Shown: positions 36,996 to 45,712 of the stretch, piece by piece | How the letters are laid out: each line of letters begins with the position of its first letter | Position numbering within the stretch: position 1 is the first letter of the stretch | NCBI RefSeq assembly: GCF_007846085.1 | Contig: NZ_VOEJ01000003.1 | Location: 310,001-374,000, forward strand | Direction of reading: 5' to 3' | DNA: 64,000 bases | Origin: Mucilaginibacter pallidiroseus | GTDB taxonomy: Bacteria > Bacteroidota > Bacteroidia > Sphingobacteriales > Sphingobacteriaceae | Notes under the pieces: model-generated | Database searches by the model: none | The model's input: the letters and a program-made list of their open reading frames with translations, nothing else | What the model was told of the DNA's origin: nothing | Made by a program: the position numbers and the translations under genes

Positions 36996-37322
36996 CTATT
37001 TAAGCTTCTCATTATTTTGATGCCTGTCAGCATCTCGAATGCTTTTTTTCTCTAAGTTTTTTTCCAGGGCATCGGTAAGGTCGATGCCGGTTTGGTTGGC
37101 AAGGCATATTAATACAAAAAGCACATCTGCCATTTCATCAGCGAGGTTAACTTCGGTATCTGATTTTTTAAATGATTGCTCGCCGTATTGCCTTGCCATA
37201 ATGCGGGCAACCTCGCCCACTTCTTCCATCAGGATGGCCGTGTTAGTAAGTTCGTTAAAATAACGTACACCGGTGATATTAATCCATTTATCAACAACCG
37301 CCTGAGCTTCTTCTATAGTCAT
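36996..37322 (-). CDS. MazG-like nucleotide pyrophosphohydrolase
   Basis: 108 residues of the all-alpha NTP-PPase fold. The metal-binding acidic set is visible in NTAILMEEVGEVARI (the ExxE pattern) and NLADEMADVLFVLICLAN (ExxxD). It probably hydrolyses aberrant nucleoside triphosphates. The start is 14 bases downstream of the exonuclease III stop, so the two are likely co-transcribed. Confidence 0.85.
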   Translation of the reverse strand: MTIEEAQAVVDKWINITGVRYFNELTNTAILMEEVGEVARIMARQYGEQSFKKSDTEVNLADEMADVLFVLICLANQTGIDLTDALEKNLEKKSIRDADRHQNNEKLK

Positions 37323-37335
37323 GCTTTAACTGATG

Positions 37336-38103
37336 TTAAAATTCAAGTTCGAGTAATACAGGGCAATGGTCCGAGTGTTTAGCTTCGGGTAAAATTGCAC
37401 AGCGCTTAATATTTTGCTCAAGCTCCTTGCTTACCATGCTGTAATCGATACGCCAGCCCAGGTTTTTGGCTCTTGCATTGGCGCGAAAACTCCACCACGT
37501 GTAATTATGAGGTTCCTTATTCATGTGCCTGAAGCTGTCTACAAAGCCCGATTCAATAAAGTTTTCCATCCATTCACGTTCCTCCGGCAAAAAGCCAGAT
37601 GACTTTGCGTTTGATTTTGGGTTATGGATATCGATAGGTTTATGGCAAATGTTGTAATCGCCGCAAATAACCAGGTTAGGGTGTGTTGCTTTAAGCAACG
37701 TTAGGTATTTACCAAACTCATCCAGGAAACGGAATTTAAACGCCTGCCTGTCTTCGCCGCTCGATCCGGACGGAAAATAGGCACTCATTACTGAAACTTC
37801 ATCGAAATCGAGACGTATGCAACGGCCCTCGCGGTCAAATTCTGGGATACCGCAGCCATACTCAACATGGTTGGGTAAGATTTTACTAAAAATGGCGGTG
37901 CCGCTATAGCCTTTTTTCTCGGCCGGGAACCAGTAGTGCTGATAGCCCATGGCATCAACCAAACCAAGATCTGTTAATACGTCTGGGGTGGCCTTAATTT
38001 CCTGCAGGCAAACAACATCTGCGTCGGTAGCCTGCAGCCAGGCCAGCCAGTTCTTGTTTATGGCCGAGCGGATGCCGTTTACGTTATAGGTTATGATTTT
38101 CAT
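37336..38103 (-). CDS. xth: Exodeoxyribonuclease III
   Basis: 255 residues from the ATG at 38103; a TTG at 38109 would add two. MKIITYNVNGIRSAINKNWLAWLQATDADVVCLQEIKA (read in pieces), GYSGTAIFSK, ICGDYNICHKPIDIHNPKSN, WWSFRANARAKNLGWRIDYSMVS and KHSDHCPVLLEL cover the EEP-superfamily catalytic residues (N, E, D, N, D, H). AP endonuclease and 3' exonuclease in base excision repair. Confidence 0.93.
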   Translation of the reverse strand: MKIITYNVNGIRSAINKNWLAWLQATDADVVCLQEIKATPDVLTDLGLVDAMGYQHYWFPAEKKGYSGTAIFSKILPNHVEYGCGIPEFDREGRCIRLDFDEVSVMSAYFPSGSSGEDRQAFKFRFLDEFGKYLTLLKATHPNLVICGDYNICHKPIDIHNPKSNAKSSGFLPEEREWMENFIESGFVDSFRHMNKEPHNYTWWSFRANARAKNLGWRIDYSMVSKELEQNIKRCAILPEAKHSDHCPVLLELEF

Positions 38104-38120
38104 AGTCAAATTGGGGCTGG

Positions 38121-38834
38121 TTATTTATTCTCTTTGGGGAAGAGTAATTTGTCCAGGTTTTTACAATCCTTTTTACTTAACAGTTCAACCGTCATGGCAA
38201 CATTGCTAATAGGCCTGTCCTTCGCATCTTTTTTTACTGCGGCAATTAAGTCTACCATGTCAATTCCCGATACCACTTCTCCGTAAACGGTATAGTTTTG
38301 ATCGAGATGAGGCGCGCCGCCAATGGTGGTGTAAACAAGGCGTTGTGAGGGGGGTATTTTTCGCCCTTTTAGGCGAGTGTTTTCAACTGTGTCCAGTTTG
38401 CCCGGAGTAAACCGGCGGCCCTCTACAATATAAAACTGGCATCCGCTTGAAGCCTTGGCCGGGTTATCCTCGCGGGCTGCGGCCAATACGCCGCGTTTAT
38501 GAAACAGGCTATCCCTAAACTCGGCCGGGATGGTGTACTTCACATCGCCGTTACCCAGCTCGGCACCGGCTTTGTTTTTGGTGGTATCTTTAGAGTCGGG
38601 ATCACCGCCCTGTATCATAAAATTTTGAATAACCCTGTGGAAAAGTGTGCCGTTGTAAAACCCCTCTTTTGTTAGTTTTATAAAGTTGTCGCGGTGCTTA
38701 GGCGTTTCGTTATACAGGCGGATAATACAACTGCCATATGCTGTTTTTATACGCACATACTGGTTTTTTGGCGGTTTAGCGTTTGAGCTGAAGGCAAAAA
38801 GTAGAAAGGCGAAAGCGAGTAGTGCTTTTTTCAT
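38121..38834 (-). CDS. Exported cyclophilin-type peptidylprolyl isomerase
   Basis: 237 residues. Signal peptide of about 19 residues (AFAFLLFAFSSNA), then a cyclophilin domain with the family features: FHRVIQNFMIQGGDP, SSGCQFYIVEGR, and DQNYTVYGEVVSGIDMVDLI. An insert with a basic stretch (RLKGRKIPPSQR) lies in the middle, a feature often seen in Bacteroidetes homologues. Likely periplasmic folding catalyst. Confidence 0.92.
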   Translation of the reverse strand: MKKALLAFAFLLFAFSSNAKPPKNQYVRIKTAYGSCIIRLYNETPKHRDNFIKLTKEGFYNGTLFHRVIQNFMIQGGDPDSKDTTKNKAGAELGNGDVKYTIPAEFRDSLFHKRGVLAAAREDNPAKASSGCQFYIVEGRRFTPGKLDTVENTRLKGRKIPPSQRLVYTTIGGAPHLDQNYTVYGEVVSGIDMVDLIAAVKKDAKDRPISNVAMTVELLSKKDCKNLDKLLFPKENK

Positions 38835-38851
38835 ATAATGGTTGGTTTAGG

Positions 38852-39208
38852 TTAATTAAGATCCCATTCCATTTCAGTTTCAAAATAAGTTACAATAAGC
38901 GATTTCATAAGCATTTCCTGCTCAAGCAGTGTGTAGCTTGGTATTTTGTTAATCAGTTTCCAATGCGGCCAGCCATCCTGATCCTGCCCTTCAAGCTCGT
39001 AAAACCCCATTTGGCTAAACAGTTTGCAATTGGCGATGTGCATTAGTTCCTCTTTTTGGCGCTTGCTGAATTTGCGCGGCCCCTGGCCCAACTCCTGCAC
39101 GCCAATTAAAAAAAGTATCACTTTTATATCAGGCTTTTCATTATCAAACTCGGTAGCTATACGCGTTTGCAATGCAGCAAATTTTGCGTTGATCTCAGCT
39201 GGTTTCAT
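38852..39208 (-). CDS. Conserved hypothetical protein
   Basis: 118 residues, no signal or membrane segment. Predicted mostly helical, with KVILFLIGVQELGQGPRKFSKRQKEELMHIANCKLF and a Trp/Pro-rich QDQDGWPHWKLINKIPSYTLLEQEMLMKSLI. I recognise it only as the kind of small cytoplasmic protein seen in many Bacteroidetes; no function. It starts 38852-side just upstream of the cyclophilin gene and could share its transcript. Confidence 0.7.
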   Translation of the reverse strand: MKPAEINAKFAALQTRIATEFDNEKPDIKVILFLIGVQELGQGPRKFSKRQKEELMHIANCKLFSQMGFYELEGQDQDGWPHWKLINKIPSYTLLEQEMLMKSLIVTYFETEMEWDLN

Positions 39209-39305
39209 ATCTGCAAATATACAGATGTGGCATTGTTAATATGTGCGCTAAATAGCCTCACCATTAACAATATTGTTACCTGCTGCATTATCATAAATTA
39301 TTAGT

Positions 39306-39313
39306 TACTTTTG
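39306..39313 (+). promoter_or_regulatory. Candidate -7 box before the small Cys/His-rich gene and TonB receptor
   Basis: TACTTTTG matches TAnnTTTG, 28 bases before the GTG start at 39341. No -33 partner at the expected spacing. Confidence 0.35.
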
Positions 39314-39340
39314 CGGGGTAGTGTATACAATACATTTGGT

Positions 39341-39664
39341 GTGAAAAAAAACGTATCACATATTATTTACGCATGGCTGTTGCTGTTTTGCTTTGTGGCG
39401 GGGCAGTACATGGTTTATGCACACCAGCACTACGTAAATAAAAACAGCCACAGCCTTACTAATGCTAAGGGACCTGCTCATGCTTCCTTATCAGAAAAAT
39501 GTTCTGTTTGTGATAGCATGCACCATGCGGCTATGGACTTAACCGCCCGGGTTAGTTACACGCATGTAGCTGTAAGTAGTTTTATTTACAAAACCTTCCA
39601 GTACGATTTTAAGAGCATTGCCCTAATACTCTCCCCGGGGCGGGCACCTCCCGTTATTTCATAA
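39341..39664 (+). CDS. Small Cys/His-rich exported or membrane protein next to a TonB receptor
   Basis: 107 residues from a GTG start at 39341. A hydrophobic N-terminal segment (about residues 5-22) is followed by HQHYVNKNSHS and EKCSVCDSMHHAAM, a CxxC next to histidines that suggests metal binding. It has no recognised family. It lies 69 bases before a TonB-dependent receptor in the same direction, so a role in metal uptake or sensing is possible but inferred only. Confidence 0.65.
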   Translation: MKKNVSHIIYAWLLLFCFVAGQYMVYAHQHYVNKNSHSLTNAKGPAHASLSEKCSVCDSMHHAAMDLTARVSYTHVAVSSFIYKTFQYDFKSIALILSPGRAPPVIS

Positions 39665-39733
39665 CTCTATTTAAATTTTTCGTGCAAAGCCGCGCGTGCT
39701 GCGGTATTTTATTGATTTTTTAACGTATTGATT

Positions 39734-42031
39734 ATGAAACTAAGTTTAGTTAGTTGCTTTATATTGCTGTTTTTGCAAACCACTGTTTTTGCAAATATTA
39801 TTGATTTAAAAGGTAAGGTTGTTGATGCAAAAACCAACCAACCACTTATTGGTGCAGTTATCAACGTGCCTGATCTGCGCATATCTGTTGCTACAAATAC
39901 CAATGGCGAGTTTACGCTGCGTAATGCGCCGGCGCGCGGGCGTTACGTTTTACAAGTAACCTATGTGAGCTATAAAACATTTACCCAAACGGTTGATTTT
40001 GCTTCGACCACACCGTTGGTTTTTGCTATGCAGCCAAGTATTATTGAAACCCATGAAGTAGTAATAACCGGTACGCCAATTACTGCAGGGAGCCGTTTTA
40101 ACAGTACATCGGCAACGGTGGTTACCAAAGATCAACTGATGGGCTCATCAACCAACCTTATTGACGCATTGGCTAAACAGGTGCCGGGTGTGAGCCAGAT
40201 AACAACAGGGCCGGGTATTTCAAAGCCGGTTATACGCGGTTTAAGCTATAACCGTGTTGTTACCTTAAACGATGGTATTAAACAACAGGGCCAGCAATGG
40301 GGCGATGAGCATGGTATAGAAATGGACCAGTTCCAGGCGGGCCGTGTGGAAGTGTTGCGAGGTGCTGCATCACTACAGTATGGCTCGGATGCGCTGGGAG
40401 GTGTTATTAACGTTATCGACCCAACCATTCCGTCAAGCGGTAATATACAGGGCGAGGTTATTCAAAACTATTCAACAAACAACGGGCAAAGCAATAGCTC
40501 GGTTATGCTAACAGGCAACCAAAATGGCTTTGTTTGGCGTGGTCGCGGTACTTACCAAAATGCTTTTGCATTTGGTACGCCGGCAGGCCGTTACATTAAT
40601 AGCGGTTTTAACCAAAGCAATGCCAGCGCAATGTTGGGTGTAAATAAAACGTGGGGCTACTCGCACTTAAATTTCTCATATTTTAACAACAATGTTGGTT
40701 TTTACGATGCAGAGCCGGGCGACCCATTGTATACTGATTCAAAGTCGAGAACGTTAGATTTTCCAAACCAAAATATCCGCCACTATAAAGTTGCGTTGAA
40801 CAACAACTTCATATTTGGTACGAGTTCATTGAAGTTAGACCTTGGTTACCAAAAAAATCAGCGTAAAGAATTTGAAGCTACCAATGATCCATCGCTATTT
40901 TTTGATCTAAATACTTACTCTATAGATGCCAAATATTACCTGCCCGAAACCAACGGTTGGAAACCGGTTATTGGTGTTAGCGGAAGCATTGGCCACAGCA
41001 TAAACCTTGGCGAAGAGTTGCTTATACCTGCTTATGATGAACGTACAGCGGGCGCATTTATATATGCAAAACGTACCTGGGAGAAAAGCACTTTTAGCGC
41101 TGGTGCCAGGTTCGACTATGTGAAAAATGTTGGTAAAGCACAGCAGGTAGACGGTGAAGAAGTATTCCCTGGGTTCGATAATCATTTCTCAAACGTAAGT
41201 GCAGCATTGGGCTATACTTATGTGTTTAACGATGTATTGAGCTTTAAGGCCAATGCCGGTTCTGCATTCAGGGCGCCAAACCCTGCCGAGCTTGGGTCTA
41301 ACGGTGTGCACGAAGGTACAAACCGCTACGAAATTGGTAATGCCAACCTTGCTCCGGAGCGCAGCTACCAGGCAGACGCTACGCTGGAGTACGGATCGGG
41401 CTTTGTAACAGGCAGTTTGGGCATTTATGAAAACTACATTCATAACTACATTTACGCCTCAAACACTAATGCCGAACAAATTACCCGCGAGGATGAGGAA
41501 ACCGGTGAGCAAAAAAGCTACGATGTTTACCGTTACGGGCAGGTTAACGCCAACCTTTATGGTTTTGAGGGTAACTTAACGTTGCACCCTGTTCCGTTCA
41601 TACACGTGGAGAATACATTTACATACACCCAAGCGCAGAATAGAACTTTCGACAGGCCTCTGGCATTGATACCGGCAGGTGTGGTGCATAATACGCTGCG
41701 CTTTGAGCCAAAGGTAAAAGGCGTAACTGACTTTTACTTTTATACCGGCATAGATAACTTTTTTAAACAAAGCCGTGTTGATGCAACATTTGAGACACCA
41801 ACAAATGCTTACACGCTATTAAATGCAGGTATAGGCGCTACGTTTAAAATTGGTTCGCAGCCGCTTAAATTATATGTATCTGGTTATAACTTAACCAACA
41901 AAAAATACTATGATGCCCTTAACCGTTTAAGGCCGGGCCGTTACAGCCAGGAAGACCCAACATTTGGTGTCTATAATCCAGGGCGTAATATTACCTTTGG
42001 GGTGTACTTGCCCTTTGGAACCAATAAATAA
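39734..42031 (+). CDS. TonB-dependent receptor
   Basis: 765 residues from the ATG at 39734; an upstream TTG adds two. Signal peptide (VFA), CarboxypepD_reg-like domain (about 25-110: KGKVVDAKTNQPLIGAVI), plug domain (about 120-230: STNLIDALAKQVPGVSQ, VIRGLSYNRVVTLNDGIK, VEVLRGAASLQYGSDALGGVINV) and a long barrel to the terminal GVYLPFGTNK. It imports an unknown ligand across the outer membrane using TonB energy. No SusD partner is present, which fits a metal-chelate or vitamin receptor, though unproven. Confidence 0.93.
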   Translation: MKLSLVSCFILLFLQTTVFANIIDLKGKVVDAKTNQPLIGAVINVPDLRISVATNTNGEFTLRNAPARGRYVLQVTYVSYKTFTQTVDFASTTPLVFAMQPSIIETHEVVITGTPITAGSRFNSTSATVVTKDQLMGSSTNLIDALAKQVPGVSQITTGPGISKPVIRGLSYNRVVTLNDGIKQQGQQWGDEHGIEMDQFQAGRVEVLRGAASLQYGSDALGGVINVIDPTIPSSGNIQGEVIQNYSTNNGQSNSSVMLTGNQNGFVWRGRGTYQNAFAFGTPAGRYINSGFNQSNASAMLGVNKTWGYSHLNFSYFNNNVGFYDAEPGDPLYTDSKSRTLDFPNQNIRHYKVALNNNFIFGTSSLKLDLGYQKNQRKEFEATNDPSLFFDLNTYSIDAKYYLPETNGWKPVIGVSGSIGHSINLGEELLIPAYDERTAGAFIYAKRTWEKSTFSAGARFDYVKNVGKAQQVDGEEVFPGFDNHFSNVSAALGYTYVFNDVLSFKANAGSAFRAPNPAELGSNGVHEGTNRYEIGNANLAPERSYQADATLEYGSGFVTGSLGIYENYIHNYIYASNTNAEQITREDEETGEQKSYDVYRYGQVNANLYGFEGNLTLHPVPFIHVENTFTYTQAQNRTFDRPLALIPAGVVHNTLRFEPKVKGVTDFYFYTGIDNFFKQSRVDATFETPTNAYTLLNAGIGATFKIGSQPLKLYVSGYNLTNKKYYDALNRLRPGRYSQEDPTFGVYNPGRNITFGVYLPFGTNK

Positions 42032-42056
42032 GTACAGTTAGTTAGTTTAGTTAGTG

Positions 42057-42089
42057 AAAAGGTCCCGGGTAGTAGCGGGGCCTTTTTTT
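42057..42089 (+). terminator. Intrinsic terminator after the TonB receptor
   Basis: Stem AAAAGGTCCCG/CGGGGCCTTTT with one T-G pair, followed by a T run. Confidence 0.8.
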
Positions 42090-42160
42090 ATGGGGTATGA
42101 TTTTGATTTATTGCTGATACTCGTATCAAACAAACCAATATTTAAAAACTGAATGTCGAT

Positions 42161-42766
42161 CTAAATTAGCCCTTTCGCATCCAATTCGCTGCGAAGCTGC
42201 TCTGGCGAAGTAAAGTGGATACAATTGATACCTAATTTTTCTGCAGCTAATATGTTACGGTAGTTATCGTCAATAAATAATGACTCAGCTGGGTTTACAT
42301 CGTATCTGTCAAGGAGTATATGGTAAAACTCGGGCGTAGGCTTGCGCATTTTTTCGGTACCCGATACAACGATACCATCAAACCAGCCTAAAAAGTCAAA
42401 ACGTTTTTGTGCCACCGGAAATGTCTCGGCCGACCAATTGGTTAAAGCATATATTTTATACTTGCCACTCTCTTTAAGCTCGCGGAATATCTCAACGGTG
42501 CCTTCAATTGCTTCGCCAAGCATTTCGTCCCAACGTCCGTAAAAAGCGCGTATGTTAGCTTCGTGCTCCGGGTGTTTGGTAACAAGCCACTCGGTACCTT
42601 CCTGCAAAGTGCGTCCGGCATCCTGCTCTTCGTTCCAGTCGGAAGTAGTAACATGGTCCAGGAAGTTTTTCATTTCCTGCTCGTCTGCAAATATGGTGCG
42701 GTACATGTAAATGGGGTTCCAGTCAATAAGCACTGCCCCAAGATCGAATATGATGGTTTTTATCAC
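42161..42766 (-). CDS. HAD-superfamily phosphatase (subfamily IA)
   Basis: 201 residues. Nucleophile motif IIFDLGAVLIDW, motif II in YALTNWSAETFP, the Lys in MRKPTPEFYHILL and the acidic motif SLFIDDNYRNI make the HAD set. The cap is helical. The second Asp of the DxD motif is Gly, as in the YihX/epoxide-hydrolase-like group. Sugar phosphate phosphatase is possible. The start overlaps the upstream lipoprotein stop by four bases, so they are coupled. Confidence 0.88.
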   Translation of the reverse strand: MIKTIIFDLGAVLIDWNPIYMYRTIFADEQEMKNFLDHVTTSDWNEEQDAGRTLQEGTEWLVTKHPEHEANIRAFYGRWDEMLGEAIEGTVEIFRELKESGKYKIYALTNWSAETFPVAQKRFDFLGWFDGIVVSGTEKMRKPTPEFYHILLDRYDVNPAESLFIDDNYRNILAAEKLGINCIHFTSPEQLRSELDAKGLI

Positions 42767-43194
42767 TTTTTCTTGTCTTTGTTTTGCTCTTTATATTTCT
42801 TCAGCAATTTCTCTTTATTGTTCTTCTCGAAAACCTTCATATCTGTAACAACCGAATCTTTGTTAAGATATATAACCAGGGTTTTTGCATAAACCGTATC
42901 CAGCCTGTCCATTTTGCGGATAATTTCATAATCCATAGTCATGGAATCTGGGAAACCGGTGCGCTGCGGATACCTGAGCAAATTTACCACATACTTAAAG
43001 TTTTTACCTTTTAGCTTACGATTCTTTATCAGGTCTTCGAGCATACCATCCCGCTCGGGGAAGGTAATACCGTCGCCATCATCCCAGAGCTTACGGTCAA
43101 ACTTTTGTTTTTTGCCGCATGATGCAAGTGCAAAAGCAACAAAGGCCATCAGCCATACTATTTTTACAGCGTTCTTGTTTAAAGGGTTATGCAT
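42763..43194 (-). CDS. Lipoprotein of unknown function downstream of thrC
   Basis: 143 residues from the ATG at 43194; the frame extends upstream but those codons lie inside thrC. Signal with lipobox LASCGKK. The mature part is rich in Lys and Asp and ends in a highly basic coiled segment (NNKEKLLKKYKEQNKDKKK). Recognised only as a Bacteroidetes lipoprotein. It overlaps the thrC stop by eight bases, so it belongs to the thr operon transcript. Confidence 0.68.
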   Translation of the reverse strand: MHNPLNKNAVKIVWLMAFVAFALASCGKKQKFDRKLWDDGDGITFPERDGMLEDLIKNRKLKGKNFKYVVNLLRYPQRTGFPDSMTMDYEIIRKMDRLDTVYAKTLVIYLNKDSVVTDMKVFEKNNKEKLLKKYKEQNKDKKK

Positions 43195-44497
43195 TGTTGA
43201 GCAAATATCCTTTAAATCCTTCAAAATCCTTACCTAAACTTACTGCCTTGCTTTCTTTTTTATCAAGATTAGTTACCTGCTCCGGTATTACAATGCTGTC
43301 TGCAACGTTTGTTGGTAATACATCAGGAAATTTGCAGGCGTGGGCGGTAGATAAAAACACACCGGCAGTATCCGTTGACGGATGTTCCTGCTGATAGGCT
43401 TCTAATGCTTTCCAGGCAATGGCAGTATGCGGGCATGCAACGTAATGGTGGTCATTAAATAGCTCTTCAATGGCCTGTGTGGTTTCCTCATCGTTGTAAG
43501 TGTAACCGTCAATTAATGCGTTTAATTTTGCCGGTTCATCCTTAAACAAATCGGCTATGCGCACCCAGTTGCTTGGGTTGCCTACATCCATTGCGTTTGA
43601 AATAGTAGCTACCGATGGCTTTGGCTCATAAACACCGGTTTTTAAATACTGCGGCACAGTATCATTTGCGTTGGTTGCAGCAATAAAATGTTGTACAGGC
43701 AAGCCCATTTTCCAGGCCAGTAATCCGGCGCCTATATTACCGAAGTTGCCGCTTGGTACAGCAAATACAACTTTGCTGATACCTTGCCTTAACAGCTGCG
43801 CATAGGCGTTAAAGTAATAAAAGGTTTGCGGTATAAGCCTTGCAATGTTAATTGAGTTGGCAGATGTAAGGCGGAACTTATCATTCAATTCGGCATCTGT
43901 AAAGGCTTGTTTAACCAACGCCTGGCAATCATCAAAGGTGCCGTCAATTTCTAATGCGCGGATATTTTGGCCATTAGTGGTTAACTGCAGTTCTTGTATC
44001 TTGCTAACAGCGCCTTTGGGAAAGAGGATAGTAACACGGGTGTTAGGTACGCCCAGAAAGCCAAGTGCAACAGCACCACCCGTATCACCAGATGTAGCAA
44101 CCAGCACATCAAGCTGCTTCTCTCCATTTTCAAGGAAATAAGCCATAACGCGACTCATGAACCGTGCGCCGAAGTCCTTAAATGCCAAAGATGGGCCATG
44201 GAAAAGCTCAAGCACAAAAACATTCTTTTCCAGCTCGACAACAGGTGCCAGGAAATTAATGGCGTCATGAATAATAGCCTTTAAATCATCGGCCGGGATA
44301 TCATCGCCCAATAAGTTTTGCGCCACATGAAATGCAATCTCCGGCAAGGTATATTCGTCCAGGTTAGTCAGGAACTTCTCGTCGAGCACCGGGATGCTTT
44401 CCGGCATGTATAAACCTTTATCCTGCGGCATGCTGTTAAACACCGCTTCTTTGAAACCTACCCGCAGGCCGGTGTTGTTGGTACTGTAAAATTTCAT
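43187..44497 (-). CDS. thrC: Threonine synthase
   Basis: 436 residues from the ATG at 44497 (MKFYSTNNTGLRVGF); in-frame extension upstream runs into the repeat element. PLP Lys in PSLAFKDFGARFM, phosphate-binding VATSGDTGGAVALGF, and the block AVPSGNFGNIGAGLLAWKMGLPV identify the fold II enzyme. It converts O-phosphohomoserine to threonine. Third gene of thrABC; about 140 bases with a strong palindrome separate it from thrB. Confidence 0.95.
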   Translation of the reverse strand: MKFYSTNNTGLRVGFKEAVFNSMPQDKGLYMPESIPVLDEKFLTNLDEYTLPEIAFHVAQNLLGDDIPADDLKAIIHDAINFLAPVVELEKNVFVLELFHGPSLAFKDFGARFMSRVMAYFLENGEKQLDVLVATSGDTGGAVALGFLGVPNTRVTILFPKGAVSKIQELQLTTNGQNIRALEIDGTFDDCQALVKQAFTDAELNDKFRLTSANSINIARLIPQTFYYFNAYAQLLRQGISKVVFAVPSGNFGNIGAGLLAWKMGLPVQHFIAATNANDTVPQYLKTGVYEPKPSVATISNAMDVGNPSNWVRIADLFKDEPAKLNALIDGYTYNDEETTQAIEELFNDHHYVACPHTAIAWKALEAYQQEHPSTDTAGVFLSTAHACKFPDVLPTNVADSIVIPEQVTNLDKKESKAVSLGKDFEGFKGYLLNNA

Positions 44498-44521
44498 TTT
44501 CTGTTGTAAGAATTTTACCAC

Positions 44522-44607
44522 GCGTCATTGCGAGGAACGAAGCACTCTCTTAACTATGCTTTAACACCGTGGTCAGCGAGAGATTGCTTCGTTCCTCGCA
44601 ATGACGC
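44522..44607. repeat. Perfect 23-base inverted repeat between thrB and thrC
   Basis: A 23-base arm (44522-44544, beginning GCGTCATTGCGAGGAACGAA) is perfectly complementary to 44585-44607, with a 40-base loop. The sequence type (GTCATTGCGAGGAACGAAGC) resembles the dispersed palindromes common in Bacteroidetes genomes. It lies in the thrB-thrC gap. Confidence 0.8.
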
Positions 44608-44640
44608 AACAGTTTTGACTTTTTAATTTTGACTTTTACT

Positions 44641-45660
44641 TTAACCGATTACTCTCGGCCCCTTATCATTTATCGTTGATACATACGCGTTCGAGCCGAT
44701 TTTTATACTCGTTAAATGCTGCTGTAATTTAGCTGTGATACGTTTTGCGGTATCTTCATCGCGGGTAAAGGCAAACACCGATGGGCCAGAACCGGATATG
44801 CCGAAACTAACCGCACCCATTTCCATAGCCAGCTCACGCATTACATAAAAATCGGGGATGAGCATGCTGCGCACCGGCTCAACCAGTACATCTTTCATGC
44901 TGCGGCCAATCAGGTCAATATCCTGCATAAACAGCCCGCTTACCAGCCCGGCAATATTGCCCCACTGGGTAACGGCATCTTTCATCTGTATCTTATTGCG
45001 GATGATTTGCCTTGCTTCGCGCGTTGGCACATCAACATCAGGGAATACAATGGCGCACCACAAGTTGGCCGGATGGGGTAAACGCACAACATCCAATGGC
45101 TCATAACTGCGTATCAATACAAAACCTCCCATTAATGCCGGTGCAACGTTATCTGCATGCCCATGGCCACAGGCCATTTCTTCGCCTTTCATGGCAAAGG
45201 GCAATAGTGTCGACGCATCTGTGTCATCGCCCATTAAGGTTTTAATAGCAAACAACCCCGCTACTGTACTTGCCGAGCTTGACCCAAGGCCACTACCTAT
45301 CGGCATTTTTTTATGGAGTTCTATATCCAAGCCAATATCTGTACGGCCAATGCTTTGTAAATAATGCTGAACGCTTACGCTCACCGTGTTCTTAGCAGGG
45401 TTAAGTGGCAGCCTGCCATCATCGCCCGTAATTTTACTGATGGTGATGCCTGCTTTATTGGTACGGCGCATGATAACCTCATCACCTGGCTCATTAACGG
45501 CAAAGCCAAGCACATCAAAGCCGCAAACCACGTTGGCAACAGTGGCCGGGGCAAAAACCTGTATGGACGAACCTACAGCCCCCCCGCCCCCTGATGGGGG
45601 AGTTAGTACCCCTGTCCCCTGAAGGGGGTATTGCTTATCTTCTATTATATTAGTTTCCAT
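44641..45660 (-). CDS. thrB: Homoserine kinase with an element-derived N-terminal extension
   Basis: 339 residues, GHMP kinase. ATP motif PIGSGLGSSSASTVAGL and the C-terminal GISGSGPSVFAFT are intact. The family normally begins near SIQVFAPATVANVVCGFD; here about 32 residues precede it, including PLQGTGVLTPPSGGGG, encoded by the C-rich palindromic element at about 45577-45632. No ATG or other good start lies between the element and the catalytic domain, so translation must begin at 45660 with the element in frame. Second gene of thrABC. Confidence 0.93.
   Translation of the reverse strand: METNIIEDKQYPLQGTGVLTPPSGGGGAVGSSIQVFAPATVANVVCGFDVLGFAVNEPGDEVIMRRTNKAGITISKITGDDGRLPLNPAKNTVSVSVQHYLQSIGRTDIGLDIELHKKMPIGSGLGSSSASTVAGLFAIKTLMGDDTDASTLLPFAMKGEEMACGHGHADNVAPALMGGFVLIRSYEPLDVVRLPHPANLWCAIVFPDVDVPTREARQIIRNKIQMKDAVTQWGNIAGLVSGLFMQDIDLIGRSMKDVLVEPVRSMLIPDFYVMRELAMEMGAVSFGISGSGPSVFAFTRDEDTAKRITAKLQQHLTSIKIGSNAYVSTINDKGPRVIG
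45577..45632. repeat. Palindromic C-rich/G-rich element inside the thrB reading frame
   Basis: Contains two half palindromes, CCCCCTGATGGGGG and CCCCTGAAGGGGG, separated by a linker. It belongs to the same family as copies at 45689-45710 and 53510-53643 and supplies about residues 11-28 of homoserine kinase. Confidence 0.75.
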
Positions 45661-45688
45661 GTTATATTAAAATTTATTCCACTCTACT

Positions 45689-45710
45689 CCCCCTTCAGGG
45701 GGCCGGGGGC
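45689..45710. repeat. C-rich/G-rich palindromic element between thrA and thrB
   Basis: CCCCCTTCAGGGGG (45689-45702) followed by CCGGGGGC, three bases before the thrA stop codon on the minus strand. Same family as the element inside thrB. Confidence 0.75.
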
Positions 45711-45712
45711 AA

